From positions 682,001-746,000 of the forward strand of contig NZ_NEVN01000004.1 in assembly GCF_002261475.1 (NCBI RefSeq): a stretch of 64,000 bases of DNA. Reading direction: 5' to 3'. Source of the stretch: Bordetella genomosp. 5 (GTDB lineage Bacteria > Pseudomonadota > Gammaproteobacteria > Burkholderiales > Burkholderiaceae_B). The translations under genes and the position numbers were made by a program. Under the pieces are notes generated by a model. The model was not told the origin of the DNA, searched no databases, and saw only the letters and a list, made by a program, of their open reading frames with translations. Of the stretch, positions 17,870 through 28,361 are shown piece after piece; positions within the stretch are counted from its first letter, which is position 1; every line of letters starts with the position of its first letter.

Positions 17870-19003
17870 TTGGCTCATTTTCTACATACCGCCGATTGGC
17901 AGATCGGCCGGGTCTACGGTCAGTTCGAGTCCGACGACGCCGCCGTGCTGGCGGAAGCGCGCATCGAAACCGTGGCGCGCATCGCGGCGCTGGCCCGCGA
18001 GCGCCGGGTCGACGCCGTGCTGGTCGCGGGCGACGTGTTCGATACCCAGGCGGTCTCCGATCGCACCATTCGCCGCCTGTTCGACGCGCTTGCCGCCTTC
18101 GATGGCCCGTGGGTCATGATCGCCGGCAACCACGATGCGGCGCTGGCCGACAGTGTCTGGTCGCGTGCGCGCCAGCTGAACTGCGTGCCGGCCAACGTGC
18201 ATATTCCGCTCACCACGCAGACCGTGCTGCTGGACACGTTCAGCGTGCTCGCCGCGCCGCTTACGCAGCGTCATACCTATGACGACGTGAGCGCGGCCTT
18301 CGATCATCTGGATACGCCGGACGGGCTGCCCCGCGTGGGTCTGGCCCACGGCAGCGTCAGCGGCCGCCTGCCCGAATCGGCCGACGCCGCCAATCCGATC
18401 GCGCCCGACCGCGCGGCGCGGGCCCGCCTCGATTATCTGGCGCTCGGCGACTGGCACGGGTGCCTCGAGATCGATGCGCGCACCTGGTATGCCGGCACAC
18501 CGGAGCAGGACCGCTTTCGCGGCAACGATCCGGGCCATGTGCTCGACGTGCGCATCGCGGCGCCGGGGCAGGCGCCGCAGGTCGAGCGCGTCGCGATAGG
18601 CCGGTTTCGCTGGCAGTTATGGCAGACGCCGCTGGCGCTGCCGAGCGATCTGGAAACGCTGGCCGTGCGGCTCGCGCAGCTCGGCGCCGACGACGTGCTG
18701 CGGCTGGAGGTCAGTGGCAGCGTCACGCTCGCCGACTGGGATGGCTTGCAGCAGGCCGTGGGCCAGGCCGCGGCGCGTGCCCGCAGTCTCGACATCGACA
18801 CCGCCGCGCTGACCATCGCGCCGGCCGAGGCCGACCTCGCGGCCTTGCGCCTGGATGGCTATGTGGCCGAGGTGGCCGAGCGTCTGCAAGCCATGCAGGC
18901 GCGGGCCGGCAACGCGACGGAAGCGGCCGAGGGCGCGGTGGCGCGTACGGCCTTGCGCTTGTTGCTGCAGTACCAGCGCAACCTGGCGCGGGAGGCCGCA
19001 TGA
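17870..19003 (+). CDS. SbcD-like metallophosphoesterase
   Basis: 377 aa. Calcineurin-like nuclease of the SbcD/Mre11/YhaO group. Metal-binding motifs are all present: HTADWQIG near the start, VAGDVFD (about 60), IAGNHDA (about 85), LAHGSVSG and LGDWHG. The start codon is TTG at 17870, which gives the typical MAHFLHTADWQ N-terminus. It overlaps the following ATPase gene by ATGA, so the two are surely partners in a DNA end-processing complex. The length and sequence are closer to YhaO-type enzymes than to E. coli SbcD. Confidence 0.85.
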   Translation: MAHFLHTADWQIGRVYGQFESDDAAVLAEARIETVARIAALARERRVDAVLVAGDVFDTQAVSDRTIRRLFDALAAFDGPWVMIAGNHDAALADSVWSRARQLNCVPANVHIPLTTQTVLLDTFSVLAAPLTQRHTYDDVSAAFDHLDTPDGLPRVGLAHGSVSGRLPESADAANPIAPDRAARARLDYLALGDWHGCLEIDARTWYAGTPEQDRFRGNDPGHVLDVRIAAPGQAPQVERVAIGRFRWQLWQTPLALPSDLETLAVRLAQLGADDVLRLEVSGSVTLADWDGLQQAVGQAAARARSLDIDTAALTIAPAEADLAALRLDGYVAEVAERLQAMQARAGNATEAAEGAVARTALRLLLQYQRNLAREAA

Positions 19004-21630
19004 AGGTCTCGCGCATCGCACTGGCCGAGTTCCGCAAGTTTCACGGCGCGGCCGAGCTCGACGGGCTCGAACCCGGGCTCAACATCATCGTCGGCGCCAA
19101 CGAGGCGGGCAAGAGCACGTATGCGGCGGCGCTGCGGGCGGCGTTTCTCGAGCGCTATGGCACGTCGACCGTGTCGCACCTCGCGCCGCGCGGCGTGGCC
19201 GGAGCGCGTCCGTCCGTCGAGGTTGCCTTCGAGCACGACGGCCATGACTACCTGCTGCGCAAGCACTTCCTGTCCAGGGCGCGCTGCGAGCTGTTGATCG
19301 ACGGCGGCCGGCAGCGCCACGAGGGCGAGGACGCGGAGCAGGTGCTGGCGACCCTGCTGGGTTTCGACCTGCCGAAAAAAGGCCTGAGCAAACCCGAACA
19401 TGCGGGCATCCCGGGGCTGCTGTGGATCGAGCAGGGCGAAGGACAGCTGCTGGCCGGCCCGGCCGGCCATGCGGACACCTATCTGCGCGATGCCCTCACC
19501 GGCATCAGCGGCGAGCTCGCCAGCCAGGACGGCGACCGGCTCTACGAGCAGGTACAGGCGGATCGCGCCGAGTTGCTGGATGCGCGCGGCAAACCGCGCG
19601 CCGCCTATCGCGACGCCGAGGCCGAGCTCGCCCGCCTCGCCCAGCAGGAAGACGAGCAGGCGCGCGCGCTGGCCGCGCTCGAGGCCGATGTCGATCGCCT
19701 GACGCGGCTGCGTGGCGAGCACGAGCGGGATGAGCGCGAGGCGCCGTGGGTAGGTCACGAGGCGCAGGCCATGCAGGCACGCCAGCGGCTCGAAGCGCTG
19801 GCGCGTCTGCGCGAACAGGTGGCGCGGCTGCAGAGCGATGCGCAGCGCGCGGGCGAGACCGCCGCGCTGACGCGTGCCCAGGTGCAACGCGATCAGGACG
19901 ACGCCCAGGCCCTCGCCGCGCTGGCCGACACGCTCGCCCGTGAGCAGCAGCGGGCGAGCGAGCAGGCGCAACACGCGCAGACGGCCGCCGCCGCGCTGGC
20001 GCAGGCCGAGCAGGAGCTGGCCGCCGCGCGTGAGCACCATGCGGCCCGCACGGCGGCCGAGGCCGCCGCTCAGGAACTGGCGTCGCTGACCGCGCGGGTG
20101 CGCGACGCCGAGGCGGATATCGCGCGGCTGCGCCAGGCGGTGGCGCAGGCCGAGGCCGCTCAGGCCGCGGCCGAAGCGGCCAGCGCCGCCCGCGAGGGCC
20201 AGGTTCGTTTCGAGGAGCCGCGCTTGCAGGCGCTGCGCCGCGCGCAACAGGCGCTCGATGCCTTGCGCGTGCAGCAGCAAGCGGTGGCGACACGGCTGAG
20301 CTATGCATTTTCGGCGCCCGGGGCCCGGCTCGAGGGGCAGCCGCTGGACGGCGAGGGCAGCATGCTGCTCACCGAGGCCGCGCGGCTCGACATTCCGGGC
20401 GTGGGCTGGTTGCGCATCGAACCGGGCGGGCGCGATCTGCAGGCCCTCGCCAGCGATCTGGTGCAGGCGCAGGGAGCGCATCAGCAGTTGCTGCGCGAGC
20501 TCGGCGTCGAATCGCTCGCGCAGGCGGAGCAGGCCTGGCTGCGCCTCGCCGCGGCCGAGCGCGACCTCAACGACGCGCACAAGGCGCTGGCCATTCACGC
20601 GCCGCAGGGGCTCGACACCCTGCGGCGCGAGTTGCAGAGCCGGGAGCAGACCGCCGCGCGCGACCAGGAACGACTGGCCACGTTGCGCGCGCAACAATCG
20701 GCGGCCGCGCCCGCCGCGCCGGCCGGCACGGCCACCCTCGCGCAGGCGCAGGAGCGCTACCAGCAGCTGGCGCAACAGGCTCGGCAGACCCAGGCCGCGC
20801 ACGACACCGCCGCCGCGCGCGCACAGATGTTGGGCGAAGACTTGCGCACCCGCCGTGTAGCGTTCGATGCGCCCGAAGAGAGCGCCCGGCGCGCGGCGCG
20901 TGGCGACGCGTGGCTGGCCGCGCGCACCGCGCAGGAGGCGCTGGAGCGCGACCACGCGCAGCAGGCGCAGACGCTGGCGGCCGAGCGGCCCGACGTGGCG
21001 GAGCAGGATCTGGCGCGTTTCACCCGCTCGGCGGAAGTGGCGCGGCACCGGCATGCCGAACGGCAGGCCGAGCTGCTGCAGCTGCAAGGCAGGCTGCAGC
21101 AGGCCAATGCCCAGGGCATGGGCGAGCAACTCGCGCTCACGCGCGCCGAGCGCGAGCGCTGGACGCGCCGCCGCGACGAGTTGCGCGAACGCGCCCAGGC
21201 GCTCGATCTGCTGGCGGGCCTGCTGCAGTCGGCGCGCCAGCAGACCACGCAGCGCCTGCTCGCGCCGCTGTCGCAGCGGCTCGAGCATTATCTGGGCCTG
21301 CTGCTGCCCGGCGCGCGCCTCGCCTTCGACGCGCACCTGCAACCGGTGGCGCTCAGCCGCGGGGTCGAGGAAGACCTCGCGAGCCTGAGCTTCGGCACGC
21401 GCGAGCAGCTGGGTCTGCTGGCGCGGTTCGCCTACGCCGATCTGCTGCGAGAGGCGGGCCGGCCCACGCTGCTGGTGCTCGACGATGCGCTGGTCCACGC
21501 CGACGATGCGCGCCGCGATCTGATGAAGCGCGCGTTGTTCGACGTGGCCACGCGCCACCAGGTGCTGCTGTTCACCTGCCATGGCCGTGCCTGGGAAGAC
21601 ATGGGCGTGCCGCAGCGCCAGCTCGCCTGA
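19000..21630 (+). CDS. SbcC/YhaN-like AAA ATPase with long coiled coil
   Basis: 876 aa. N-terminal Walker A GANEAGKST (32-40), a very long Ala/Gln/Arg/Glu-rich coiled coil (about 200-790) interrupted by a short folded piece near residue 435-490, and C-terminal signature LSFGTREQL (from 796) and Walker B LLVLDDA (824-830). SMC-like domains of this kind use ATP to hold and process DNA ends with a Mre11-type nuclease, here the upstream gene. I find no CxxC zinc hook in the middle of the coiled coil, unlike classical SbcC/Rad50. Function in DNA repair or recombination is inferred from the family. Confidence 0.84.
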   Translation: MKVSRIALAEFRKFHGAAELDGLEPGLNIIVGANEAGKSTYAAALRAAFLERYGTSTVSHLAPRGVAGARPSVEVAFEHDGHDYLLRKHFLSRARCELLIDGGRQRHEGEDAEQVLATLLGFDLPKKGLSKPEHAGIPGLLWIEQGEGQLLAGPAGHADTYLRDALTGISGELASQDGDRLYEQVQADRAELLDARGKPRAAYRDAEAELARLAQQEDEQARALAALEADVDRLTRLRGEHERDEREAPWVGHEAQAMQARQRLEALARLREQVARLQSDAQRAGETAALTRAQVQRDQDDAQALAALADTLAREQQRASEQAQHAQTAAAALAQAEQELAAAREHHAARTAAEAAAQELASLTARVRDAEADIARLRQAVAQAEAAQAAAEAASAAREGQVRFEEPRLQALRRAQQALDALRVQQQAVATRLSYAFSAPGARLEGQPLDGEGSMLLTEAARLDIPGVGWLRIEPGGRDLQALASDLVQAQGAHQQLLRELGVESLAQAEQAWLRLAAAERDLNDAHKALAIHAPQGLDTLRRELQSREQTAARDQERLATLRAQQSAAAPAAPAGTATLAQAQERYQQLAQQARQTQAAHDTAAARAQMLGEDLRTRRVAFDAPEESARRAARGDAWLAARTAQEALERDHAQQAQTLAAERPDVAEQDLARFTRSAEVARHRHAERQAELLQLQGRLQQANAQGMGEQLALTRAERERWTRRRDELRERAQALDLLAGLLQSARQQTTQRLLAPLSQRLEHYLGLLLPGARLAFDAHLQPVALSRGVEEDLASLSFGTREQLGLLARFAYADLLREAGRPTLLVLDDALVHADDARRDLMKRALFDVATRHQVLLFTCHGRAWEDMGVPQRQLA

Positions 21631-21691
21631 GCGCCGCCAAGCAAAACGGCGGCGCGTCTGCATGACGTGCCGCCGTCGAAAGCTTATGGCC

Positions 21692-21715
21692 GCGGGCCGC
21701 CAGCAGGCGGCCCGC
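21692..21715. terminator. Strong hairpin between convergent genes
   Basis: GCGGGCCGCC and GGCGGCCCGC form a perfect 10-bp stem with loop AGCA, between the SbcC-like gene and the convergent Bug gene. On the plus strand GCCGTTTCATTT follows; there is no long T tract on either side, so terminator function is likely but not certain. Confidence 0.5.
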
Positions 21716-21725
21716 GCCGTTTCAT

Positions 21726-22700
21726 TTACTGCGTGAGCTTGATGTTCTGCTCGCGCGCGATCTTCTGGCGCAGTTCGAGTTCGCGCTTGATGAGCGCCGC
21801 GTACTCCTGCGAGCTGCCGCCGTCGATGAACGAGCCGCCATCGATCAGACGCTGGGCCGTCTTGGGATCCTTGAGCGCCTTGACCGCCGCGTCGTGCACG
21901 CGGGCGACCACGTCGGCGGGCACACCGGCCGGCGCCACCAGACCGTACCAGGCCATGTTGTTCATGGCGGGCAGGCCGGCCTCGGCGAAGGTCGGTGCGT
22001 CCACGCCCTTCACGCGTTCGGTGGATGCCACCGCCAGCGCGCGCAGCTTGCCGGCCTGGATGTGCGGCATGGAAGAGGGCAGGTTGTCGAACTGGGCGCT
22101 CACCTGGCCGGCGATCGTATCGTTCAGGCCCGGGCCCGATCCGCGGTACGGCACGTGGATCATGTCCGTGCCGGTGAGCGATTTGAACAGCTCGCCATCC
22201 AGGTGCGAGATGCCGCCGGTGCCGGCCGAGGCGTAGCTGTATTTGCCCGGGTTGGCCTTGAGCAGGGCGATGAACGCCTGCAGGTTCTCGGCGGGCACCT
22301 TGGGATTGACCGTCAGCACGTTCGGCACATTCACCAGATTGATGATGGGCGTGAAGTCCTTGAGCGGGTTGTACGGGGTGGCCGGATTGGTGGCCGGGTT
22401 CGTCGCCATGGTGCTGACCGTGGCCATGCCCAGGGTGTAACCGTCGTTGCTCGCGCGCGCGAGCGCTTCGGCGCCGATCGCGCCGCCGCCGCCACCGCGG
22501 TTTTCGACCACCACGGCCTGGCCGAGCTCACGGCCGAGGCCCTCGGCGACGATCCGGGCCACGATATCCGTGGTGCCGCCGGCCGCGAACGGCACGATGA
22601 GGCGGATCGGGCGGTCGGGATACTTGGCCTGGGCGCCAGCCATGACGCAGGTGCTCGCCAGGACGGCGCCGAGCAGCAACTTGAGCTTGGGCAACTTCAT
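21726..22700 (-). CDS. Bug-type tripartite tricarboxylate receptor
   Basis: 324 aa. Periplasmic solute-binding protein of the Bug/TctC family. The signal peptide is about residues 1-25 (cleavage after GAQA), then KYPDRPIRLIVPFAAGGTTD, the family signature, and VVVENRGGGGGAIGAEALAR, which lines the carboxylate pocket; later HVPYRGSGPGLNDTIAGQV. The ATG at 22700 has GAGGAG close upstream; the frame is open further but without signal-peptide character. No TctAB membrane genes are adjacent, as is common for the many orphan Bug receptors of Alcaligenaceae. Ligand unknown. Confidence 0.9.
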   Translation of the reverse strand: MKLPKLKLLLGAVLASTCVMAGAQAKYPDRPIRLIVPFAAGGTTDIVARIVAEGLGRELGQAVVVENRGGGGGAIGAEALARASNDGYTLGMATVSTMATNPATNPATPYNPLKDFTPIINLVNVPNVLTVNPKVPAENLQAFIALLKANPGKYSYASAGTGGISHLDGELFKSLTGTDMIHVPYRGSGPGLNDTIAGQVSAQFDNLPSSMPHIQAGKLRALAVASTERVKGVDAPTFAEAGLPAMNNMAWYGLVAPAGVPADVVARVHDAAVKALKDPKTAQRLIDGGSFIDGGSSQEYAALIKRELELRQKIAREQNIKLTQ

Positions 22701-23431
22701 TCGACATCTCTCCTCGGTACGGGTCCGGTCTGTCTGCCGGCTGGCCGTGGGTTGTTGCGCCCGCCGGGTCGCGGGGGCACGGGTCCGCAGGTCGCGGGAG
22801 CGCCATTGCAGCGAAAAAGCGGTGTGCCCGATATGGGTATCTACCCGCAGCGCAACAAACAGGGCGGGATGGACCCGGCGGTGGTGCGACGCCATACTGA
22901 GCCGCGGGGGCCGGGGAAGCTGGCCCGGGAACCGGTCCGACGCCGCGGACGGGCCGCATTCGAAAGCCCGATCAAGCCGGCAAAACCGGTCTTTTCCGTC
23001 CCTCAATCTGCCGCCTGGTGGCACCGGTTTCGCGCTTGCGCCGGCCAGCTTTTTGTAAGCTGAGCGAAATAAAGCGACGTTGGGCGAATTTGACACATTC
23101 CGAGTGCCGAAATGGGCTGTCAATCCACTGTCATTCGCTTGTTCGATTCTTGCGGGAATCGGTGCGCATCCCGCAGCGATTGGCTGCTATCCGTGCACAA
23201 CTTACAAGAATCTGATATTTTTCACGTAAGAATTCCTGGCGCTTTCCGCCGAAACCCTTGTCGTATCCTGTCGCCGCAGCGGCGCGTCCGCGGGCGGTGC
23301 CTGCCCCTGCCGGGGGCCGGCGGTGGGCGGTTGCGTGGTCTCGTGCCAGGGATTTACCGACTGCCATCCCTGGCTTCATGCTCTCGCGGTGCACGCCACG
23401 CCGTCTGGAGCCGGATTTTCCCCGGAGCGCC
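22701..23431. other. Long intergenic region upstream of the Mrp operon
   Basis: About 730 bases without a convincing gene between the Bug receptor and mrpA, which are divergent. The half near mrpA is richer in A/T than the surrounding genes. It holds a stem TGCGGGA/TCCCGCA with an 11-base loop (23151-23175) and two direct AAGAAT hexamers (about 23207 and 23228) around TGATATTTTTCACG. Promoters for both flanking genes must lie here; I cannot place them with confidence. Confidence 0.4.
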
Positions 23432-26386
23432 ATGTCGCTGATTCTCATCCTCGCTCTGCCGTTCATCGGCAGTCTGTGCGCCGCTTTGCTGCCAACCAAC
23501 GCCCGCAATGCGGAATCCTGGCTGGCCGGCATCACGGCGCTGGTCTGTACCGTCCTGGTGGCCAGCCTGTATCCCCAGATCGCGGCCGGCGAGGTGGTAC
23601 GTGCGAACTTCGAATGGGCCCCCGCGCTCGGCCTGCAGTTCTCGCTGCGCATGGACGGCTACGCCTGGCTGTTCTCGCTGATCGTGTCGCTCATGGGCAC
23701 GCTGGTGGTGCTGTATGCGCGCTACTACATGTCGCCCGAGGACCCGGTCCCGCGTTTCTTCTCCTTCTTCCAGGCCTTCATGGCCGCGATGCTGGGCGTG
23801 GTGCTCTCCGGCAACCTGATCCAGCTGGTGATGTTCTGGGAAATGACCAGCCTGGCCTCGTTCATGCTGATCGCCTACTGGCACCACCGGGCCGACGCCC
23901 GCCGCGGCGCCCGCATGGCGCTCACCATCACGGGCGCGGGCGGCCTCTGCCTGCTGGCCGGCGTGCTGATCCTCGGCCATATCGTCGGCAGCTACGACAT
24001 GGATCGGGTGCTGGCCTCGGGCGATCTGGTCCGCGCGGATCCCTGGTATCCCGCCGTGCTTGCCCTGGTGGCGCTGGGCGCCCTGACCAAGAGCGCCCAG
24101 TTTCCGTTCCAGTTCTGGCTGCCCAACGCCATGGCGGCGCCCACGCCGGTCTCGGCCTATCTGCACTCGGCCACGATGGTGAAGGCCGGGGTGTTTCTGC
24201 TGGCGCGTTTCTGGCCGGTGCTCGCGGGCACCGAAGAGTGGTTCTGGGTCATCGGCGGCGCCGGGGCGATCACGCTGGTCCTGGGCGCCTACGCAGCCAT
24301 TTTCCAGCGTGACATGAAAGGAGTGCTGGCGTACTCCACCATCAGCCATCTCGGCCTCATCACGCTGCTGCTCGGCCTGAACAGCACGCTCGGCCTGGTG
24401 GCCGCGATCTTCCACATGGTCAACCATGCCACCTTCAAGGCCTCGCTCTTCATGGCGGCCGGCATCGTCGACCACGAAACCGGCACGCGCGACATGACCC
24501 GCCTGTCGGGCCTGTACAAGGCGATGCCGATCACGGCCACGCTGGCCATGGTGGCGGCCGCGTCCATGGCGGGCGTGCCGCTGATGAACGGCTTCATCTC
24601 CAAAGAGATGTTCTTCGCCGAAACCACCTTCATCTCGGGCGATCGCGCGCTCGAAATCGGCCTGCCGCTGCTGGCCACCGTGGCCGGCGCGTTCTCGGTG
24701 ACTTATTCCCTGCGCTTCATCCTGCAGGTGTTCTTCGGCCCGCCCGCCACCGACCTGCCGCGCGCGCCGCACGAGCCGCCGCGCTGGATGCTGTTCCCGA
24801 GCGGTCTGCTGGTCATGATCTGTTTGATCGTGGGCATCATTCCCGGCCTTACCGTCGGGCCGTTCCTGCACCTGGCGGCGCAGAGCATCCTGGGCGAGCG
24901 CATGCCAGAGTACAGCCTGGCCGTCTGGCACGGCTTCAATCTGCCGCTGGCGATGAGCTTCGTCGCGCTGATGGTGGGCATCGCCCTCTATCTGGTGCTG
25001 CGTGCGCACCAGCGCAATCACCCGGGCCGCGTGCCGTTCATCTATCGCTTCGACGGCCGCCGCAGCTTCGAGTATCTGGTCGACTCGGCCTCCGTCCTGG
25101 CGAGCCGGGCGGTCCGCGTGCTGGCCTCGTCGCGCCTGCAGGTGCAGATGCTGGTGATCGTGATCGGAACCCTCGCGGTGGCCTGGCTGCCGCTGCGGGT
25201 GGGCGGCTGGCTCTCGGGCGACGGTCCGCGCACGCCCGCGGACCCGGTGTTTCTCATTCTCTGGCTGGTGGGTGGCGGCTGCGCGCTGGGCGCGGCCTAC
25301 CAGGCCAAGTACCACCGGCTGGCCGCGCTCACGCTGTCGGGCGGCGCCGGTCTCATGACCTGCCTGACCTTCGTGTGGTTTTCGGCGCCCGACCTGGCGC
25401 TCACGCAGCTGGCGGTCGAGGTCGTGACCGTGGTGCTGTTGCTGCTGGGCCTGCGCTGGCTGCCGCGCCGGATGCTGGCCGGCACCGATGACGACCGTCC
25501 GGGCCTGAAGGCACGGGCGCGCCGCCTGCGCGACCTGCTGGTCGCCGGTGTGGCCGGCGTCAGCCTGACCGCGATCACCTACGCGATGCTCACGCGTCCG
25601 ATCGGCGACACGATCTCGTCGTTCTTCCTGGAGCAGGCCTTGCCCGAGGGCGGCGGCACCAACGTGGTGAACGTGATCCTGGTGGACTTCCGCGGCTTCG
25701 ATACGCTGGGCGAGATCACCGTGCTGGGCATCGTGGCGCTCACGGTCTACGCGCTGCTGCGGCGGTTCCGTCCGGCGCAGGAGAGCGTGGAACTGCCGCG
25801 TCAGCAGCTCGAGCAGGATGGCCGCGCGGCGCTGCTGCCGCCCGACATCAAGGCGCCGCTGCCCGAAGGCCAGATGCGCGTGCCCGCCGTGCTGGTGCGC
25901 ATGCTGCTGCCGGTGGCGGTGCTGGTGTCGGTCTATCTGCTGCTGCGTGGTCACAACCTGCCGGGCGGTGGCTTCGTCGGCGGGCTGGTCATGGCCACCT
26001 CCATCATCCTGCAATACATCGTGGGCGGCGTGTACTGGGTCGAGTCGCGCAGCCGCCTGAACCCGCAGCACTGGGTCGGCCTGGGGCTGGCGGCGGCGGG
26101 GATCGCGGCGATGTCGTCGTGGTTCGCGCTGCGGCCGTTCCTGTCGGCGCTGGCCTGGGACGTGCATGTGCCGCTGGTCGGTCACCTGCATCTGTCGAGC
26201 GTGCTGCTGTTCGATCTGGGCGTCTACATGCTGGTGGTGGGCGCGACCGTGCTGGTGCTGGTGGCGCTCGCTCACCAATCGCTGCGTGCACAACGCCGCG
26301 CGGCCGCCGAGGCCGAGGCCGAAGACGAGGCTGCCGTGGACCTGCCCGCCGCGGGCGGCGCGGCACCCCAGCCCGAAGGAGCTTGA
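23432..26386 (+). CDS. mrpA: Mrp/Pha cation-proton antiporter, fused subunits A and B
   Basis: 984 aa, inner membrane. The N-terminal part is NuoL/MrpA-like with the proton-path segment [20 protein letters not shown] and [12 protein letters not shown]; the middle carries MbhD/E-type helices ([20 protein letters not shown]); the last 150 residues are an MrpB domain ([20 protein letters not shown]). This A-B fusion is the PhaAB form found in many proteobacteria. The complex exchanges monovalent cations (Na+ and/or K+) for protons. The ATG at 23432 is preceded by GGAG and begins the first helix. First gene of a six-gene operon. Confidence 0.92.
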   Translation: MSLILILALPFIGSLCAALLPTNARNAESWLAGITALVCTVLVASLYPQIAAGEVVRANFEWAPALGLQFSLRMDGYAWLFSLIVSLMGTLVVLYARYYMSPEDPVPRFFSFFQAFMAAMLGVVLSGNLIQLVMFWEMTSLASFMLIAYWHHRADARRGARMALTITGAGGLCLLAGVLILGHIVGSYDMDRVLASGDLVRADPWYPAVLALVALGALTKSAQFPFQFWLPNAMAAPTPVSAYLHSATMVKAGVFLLARFWPVLAGTEEWFWVIGGAGAITLVLGAYAAIFQRDMKGVLAYSTISHLGLITLLLGLNSTLGLVAAIFHMVNHATFKASLFMAAGIVDHETGTRDMTRLSGLYKAMPITATLAMVAAASMAGVPLMNGFISKEMFFAETTFISGDRALEIGLPLLATVAGAFSVTYSLRFILQVFFGPPATDLPRAPHEPPRWMLFPSGLLVMICLIVGIIPGLTVGPFLHLAAQSILGERMPEYSLAVWHGFNLPLAMSFVALMVGIALYLVLRAHQRNHPGRVPFIYRFDGRRSFEYLVDSASVLASRAVRVLASSRLQVQMLVIVIGTLAVAWLPLRVGGWLSGDGPRTPADPVFLILWLVGGGCALGAAYQAKYHRLAALTLSGGAGLMTCLTFVWFSAPDLALTQLAVEVVTVVLLLLGLRWLPRRMLAGTDDDRPGLKARARRLRDLLVAGVAGVSLTAITYAMLTRPIGDTISSFFLEQALPEGGGTNVVNVILVDFRGFDTLGEITVLGIVALTVYALLRRFRPAQESVELPRQQLEQDGRAALLPPDIKAPLPEGQMRVPAVLVRMLLPVAVLVSVYLLLRGHNLPGGGFVGGLVMATSIILQYIVGGVYWVESRSRLNPQHWVGLGLAAAGIAAMSSWFALRPFLSALAWDVHVPLVGHLHLSSVLLFDLGVYMLVVGATVLVLVALAHQSLRAQRRAAAEAEAEDEAAVDLPAAGGAAPQPEGA

Positions 26387-26388
26387 AC

Positions 26389-26733
26389 ATGGAATGGATA
26401 TATGCGCTGGCGATCGGCGTCCTGACCGGATCCGGGGTGTGGCTGCTGCTGCGGCCCCGGACCTTCCAGGTCATCATGGGACTGTCGTTGCTCTCTTATG
26501 CGGTCAACCTCTTCATCTTCAGCATGGGCCGGCTCACCGTGGGCCGTCCGCCCGTGCTCGAGAATGGCGTGCCGGCCGATCCGAGCCTCTACGCCGATCC
26601 GCTGCCGCAGGCCCTGGTGCTGACGGCCATCGTGATCGGTTTCGCAACGACCGCATTGTTTCTCGTGGTGCTGCTCGCTTCGCGCGGGCTGACGGGCACC
26701 GACCACGTCGACGGCCGGGAGCCTGAATCTTGA
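26389..26733 (+). CDS. mrpC: Mrp antiporter subunit C
   Basis: 114 aa with three hydrophobic helices, homologous to NuoK. The conserved segment SLLSYAVNLFIFSMG follows the first loop, and DPLPQALVLTAIVIGFATTA contains the family motif. It starts two bases after the mrpA stop and its stop overlaps the mrpD start. Confidence 0.92.
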   Translation: MEWIYALAIGVLTGSGVWLLLRPRTFQVIMGLSLLSYAVNLFIFSMGRLTVGRPPVLENGVPADPSLYADPLPQALVLTAIVIGFATTALFLVVLLASRGLTGTDHVDGREPES

Positions 26734-28361
26734 TTGATTGGCAGCAACATCTTCCCATTTACCCCATTGCCGTCCCGCTGATCGCGGGCGCGATCATGCT
26801 GCTGTTGGCCGACACGCGTCGCCGTGTCCGCGCCGGCATCGCGGTCTTATCCACGCTGATCCAGCTGGGCAGCGCGATCGCGCTGCTGGCCATGGCGGGC
26901 GGCGCGCTCGGCGCCTGGCCCGAAGGCATCGGCGTCTATCTGCCGGGCGACTGGCCCGCGCCGTTCGGCATCGTGCTGGTGGTCGACCGTCTCGCGGCCG
27001 TGATGCTCACGCTCACCGGCGTGCTCGGCCTGGCCACGCTGATCTACTCGCTGTCGCGCTGGGATCGCGCCGGGGTGCACTTTCATTCGTTGTTCCAGTT
27101 CCTGCTGATGGGGCTGAACGGCGCCTTCCTGACCGGCGACCTGTTCAACCTGTTCGTGTTCTTCGAGGTGCTGCTGGCCGCGTCGTACGGCCTGATGCTG
27201 CACGGCTCGGGCGTGGCACGCGTCAGCGCGGGCCTGCAATACATCGCCGTGAATCTGGTGGCGTCGTTCCTGCTGCTGATCAGCATCGCGCTGATCTACG
27301 GCGTGACCGGCACGCTCAACATGGCCGATCTGGCCGTGCGCGCCGGCACGCTGGCGGGCAATGACCGCAGCATGTTCGAGGCGGGGTGCGCGATCCTGGG
27401 GGTGGCGTTCCTGGTCAAGGCCGGGGCCTGGCCGCTGAACTTCTGGCTGGTGCGCGGCTACGGCTCGGCGTGCGCGCCGGTGGCCGCGATGTTCTCGATC
27501 ATGACCAAGGTCGGCATCTATTCGCTGCTGCGCATCGGCTCGCTGCTGCTGCCCACGGGCGCGCCGTCGGCCTTCAGCCTGGACTGGATGTTCGCGGTCG
27601 GCCTGGCCACGCTGCTGTTCGGCGGTATCGGCCTGCTGTCGACCCAGGGCCTCGAGAAGCTGGCCGGCTACTGCGTGATCGTGTCCGCCGGCACGCTGCT
27701 GACCGCGCTCGGCATGCCCGGCGTCGCGCTCACGGGTCCGGCGCTGTTCTATCTGGTGAGCTCGGTGCTCGCGACCGGCGCGCTGTTCCTGCTGATCGAG
27801 CTGATCGAGCGCACCCGCACCTTCGGGGCCAACGTGCTGGCCATCACGATGGACGTCTTCGATCTCGACGACCCGTCCACGCCCAACAAATCCGACGACG
27901 TGGTCGGCGTGGCGATTCCCGCGGCGATGGCGTTTCTGGGGCTGGCGTTCGTGTCCTGCACGCTGCTCGTGACGGGCCTGCCGCCGCTGTCGGGCTTCGT
28001 GGCCAAGTTCTCGCTGCTGTCGGCGGCCGTGACGGCGGCGGATTCGGCCGCGGTGCCGTCGATGGATGCCTGGCTGCTGGTGGCGGCCGTGCTGCTGTCC
28101 GGCCTGGCCGGTCTGATGGCGCTCTCGCGCACCGGTATCCGTGTGTTCTGGGCCTCCGACGACCGCAGCACGCCGCGTCTGCGCGTGCTCGAGGCCGGCC
28201 CGGTGGCCGTGCTGATCCTGCTCTGCGTGGCGCTGGCCGCGGGCGCGGGTCCGATTTCGGCCTATCTGGATCAAGCGGCGCAATCGCTGGATCAACCCAC
28301 TCACTACATCGACGCCGTGCTGTCCAAGCTGCCCGTGCGTCCCCTCGAAGGAGTGAACTGA
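26730..28361 (+). CDS. mrpD: Mrp antiporter subunit D
   Basis: 543 aa, NuoN/NuoM-like antiporter subunit with about 14 helices. Landmarks are DLFNLFVFFEVLLAASYGL, the proton-path segment AFLVKAGAWPLNFWLVRGYG and TGLPPLSGFVAKFSLL. The start is a TTG at 26730 that overlaps the mrpC stop by TTGA, giving MIDWQQHLPIYPIAVPL; no better start is available. It overlaps mrpE by one base. Confidence 0.92.
   Translation: MIDWQQHLPIYPIAVPLIAGAIMLLLADTRRRVRAGIAVLSTLIQLGSAIALLAMAGGALGAWPEGIGVYLPGDWPAPFGIVLVVDRLAAVMLTLTGVLGLATLIYSLSRWDRAGVHFHSLFQFLLMGLNGAFLTGDLFNLFVFFEVLLAASYGLMLHGSGVARVSAGLQYIAVNLVASFLLLISIALIYGVTGTLNMADLAVRAGTLAGNDRSMFEAGCAILGVAFLVKAGAWPLNFWLVRGYGSACAPVAAMFSIMTKVGIYSLLRIGSLLLPTGAPSAFSLDWMFAVGLATLLFGGIGLLSTQGLEKLAGYCVIVSAGTLLTALGMPGVALTGPALFYLVSSVLATGALFLLIELIERTRTFGANVLAITMDVFDLDDPSTPNKSDDVVGVAIPAAMAFLGLAFVSCTLLVTGLPPLSGFVAKFSLLSAAVTAADSAAVPSMDAWLLVAAVLLSGLAGLMALSRTGIRVFWASDDRSTPRLRVLEAGPVAVLILLCVALAAGAGPISAYLDQAAQSLDQPTHYIDAVLSKLPVRPLEGVN

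Noticed and set aside
17870..21630. The nuclease/ATPase pair as an anti-phage defence system
   Set aside because: SbcCD/YhaON-like pairs are widespread DNA-repair genes, and there are no defence genes, integrases or base-composition change around this one.
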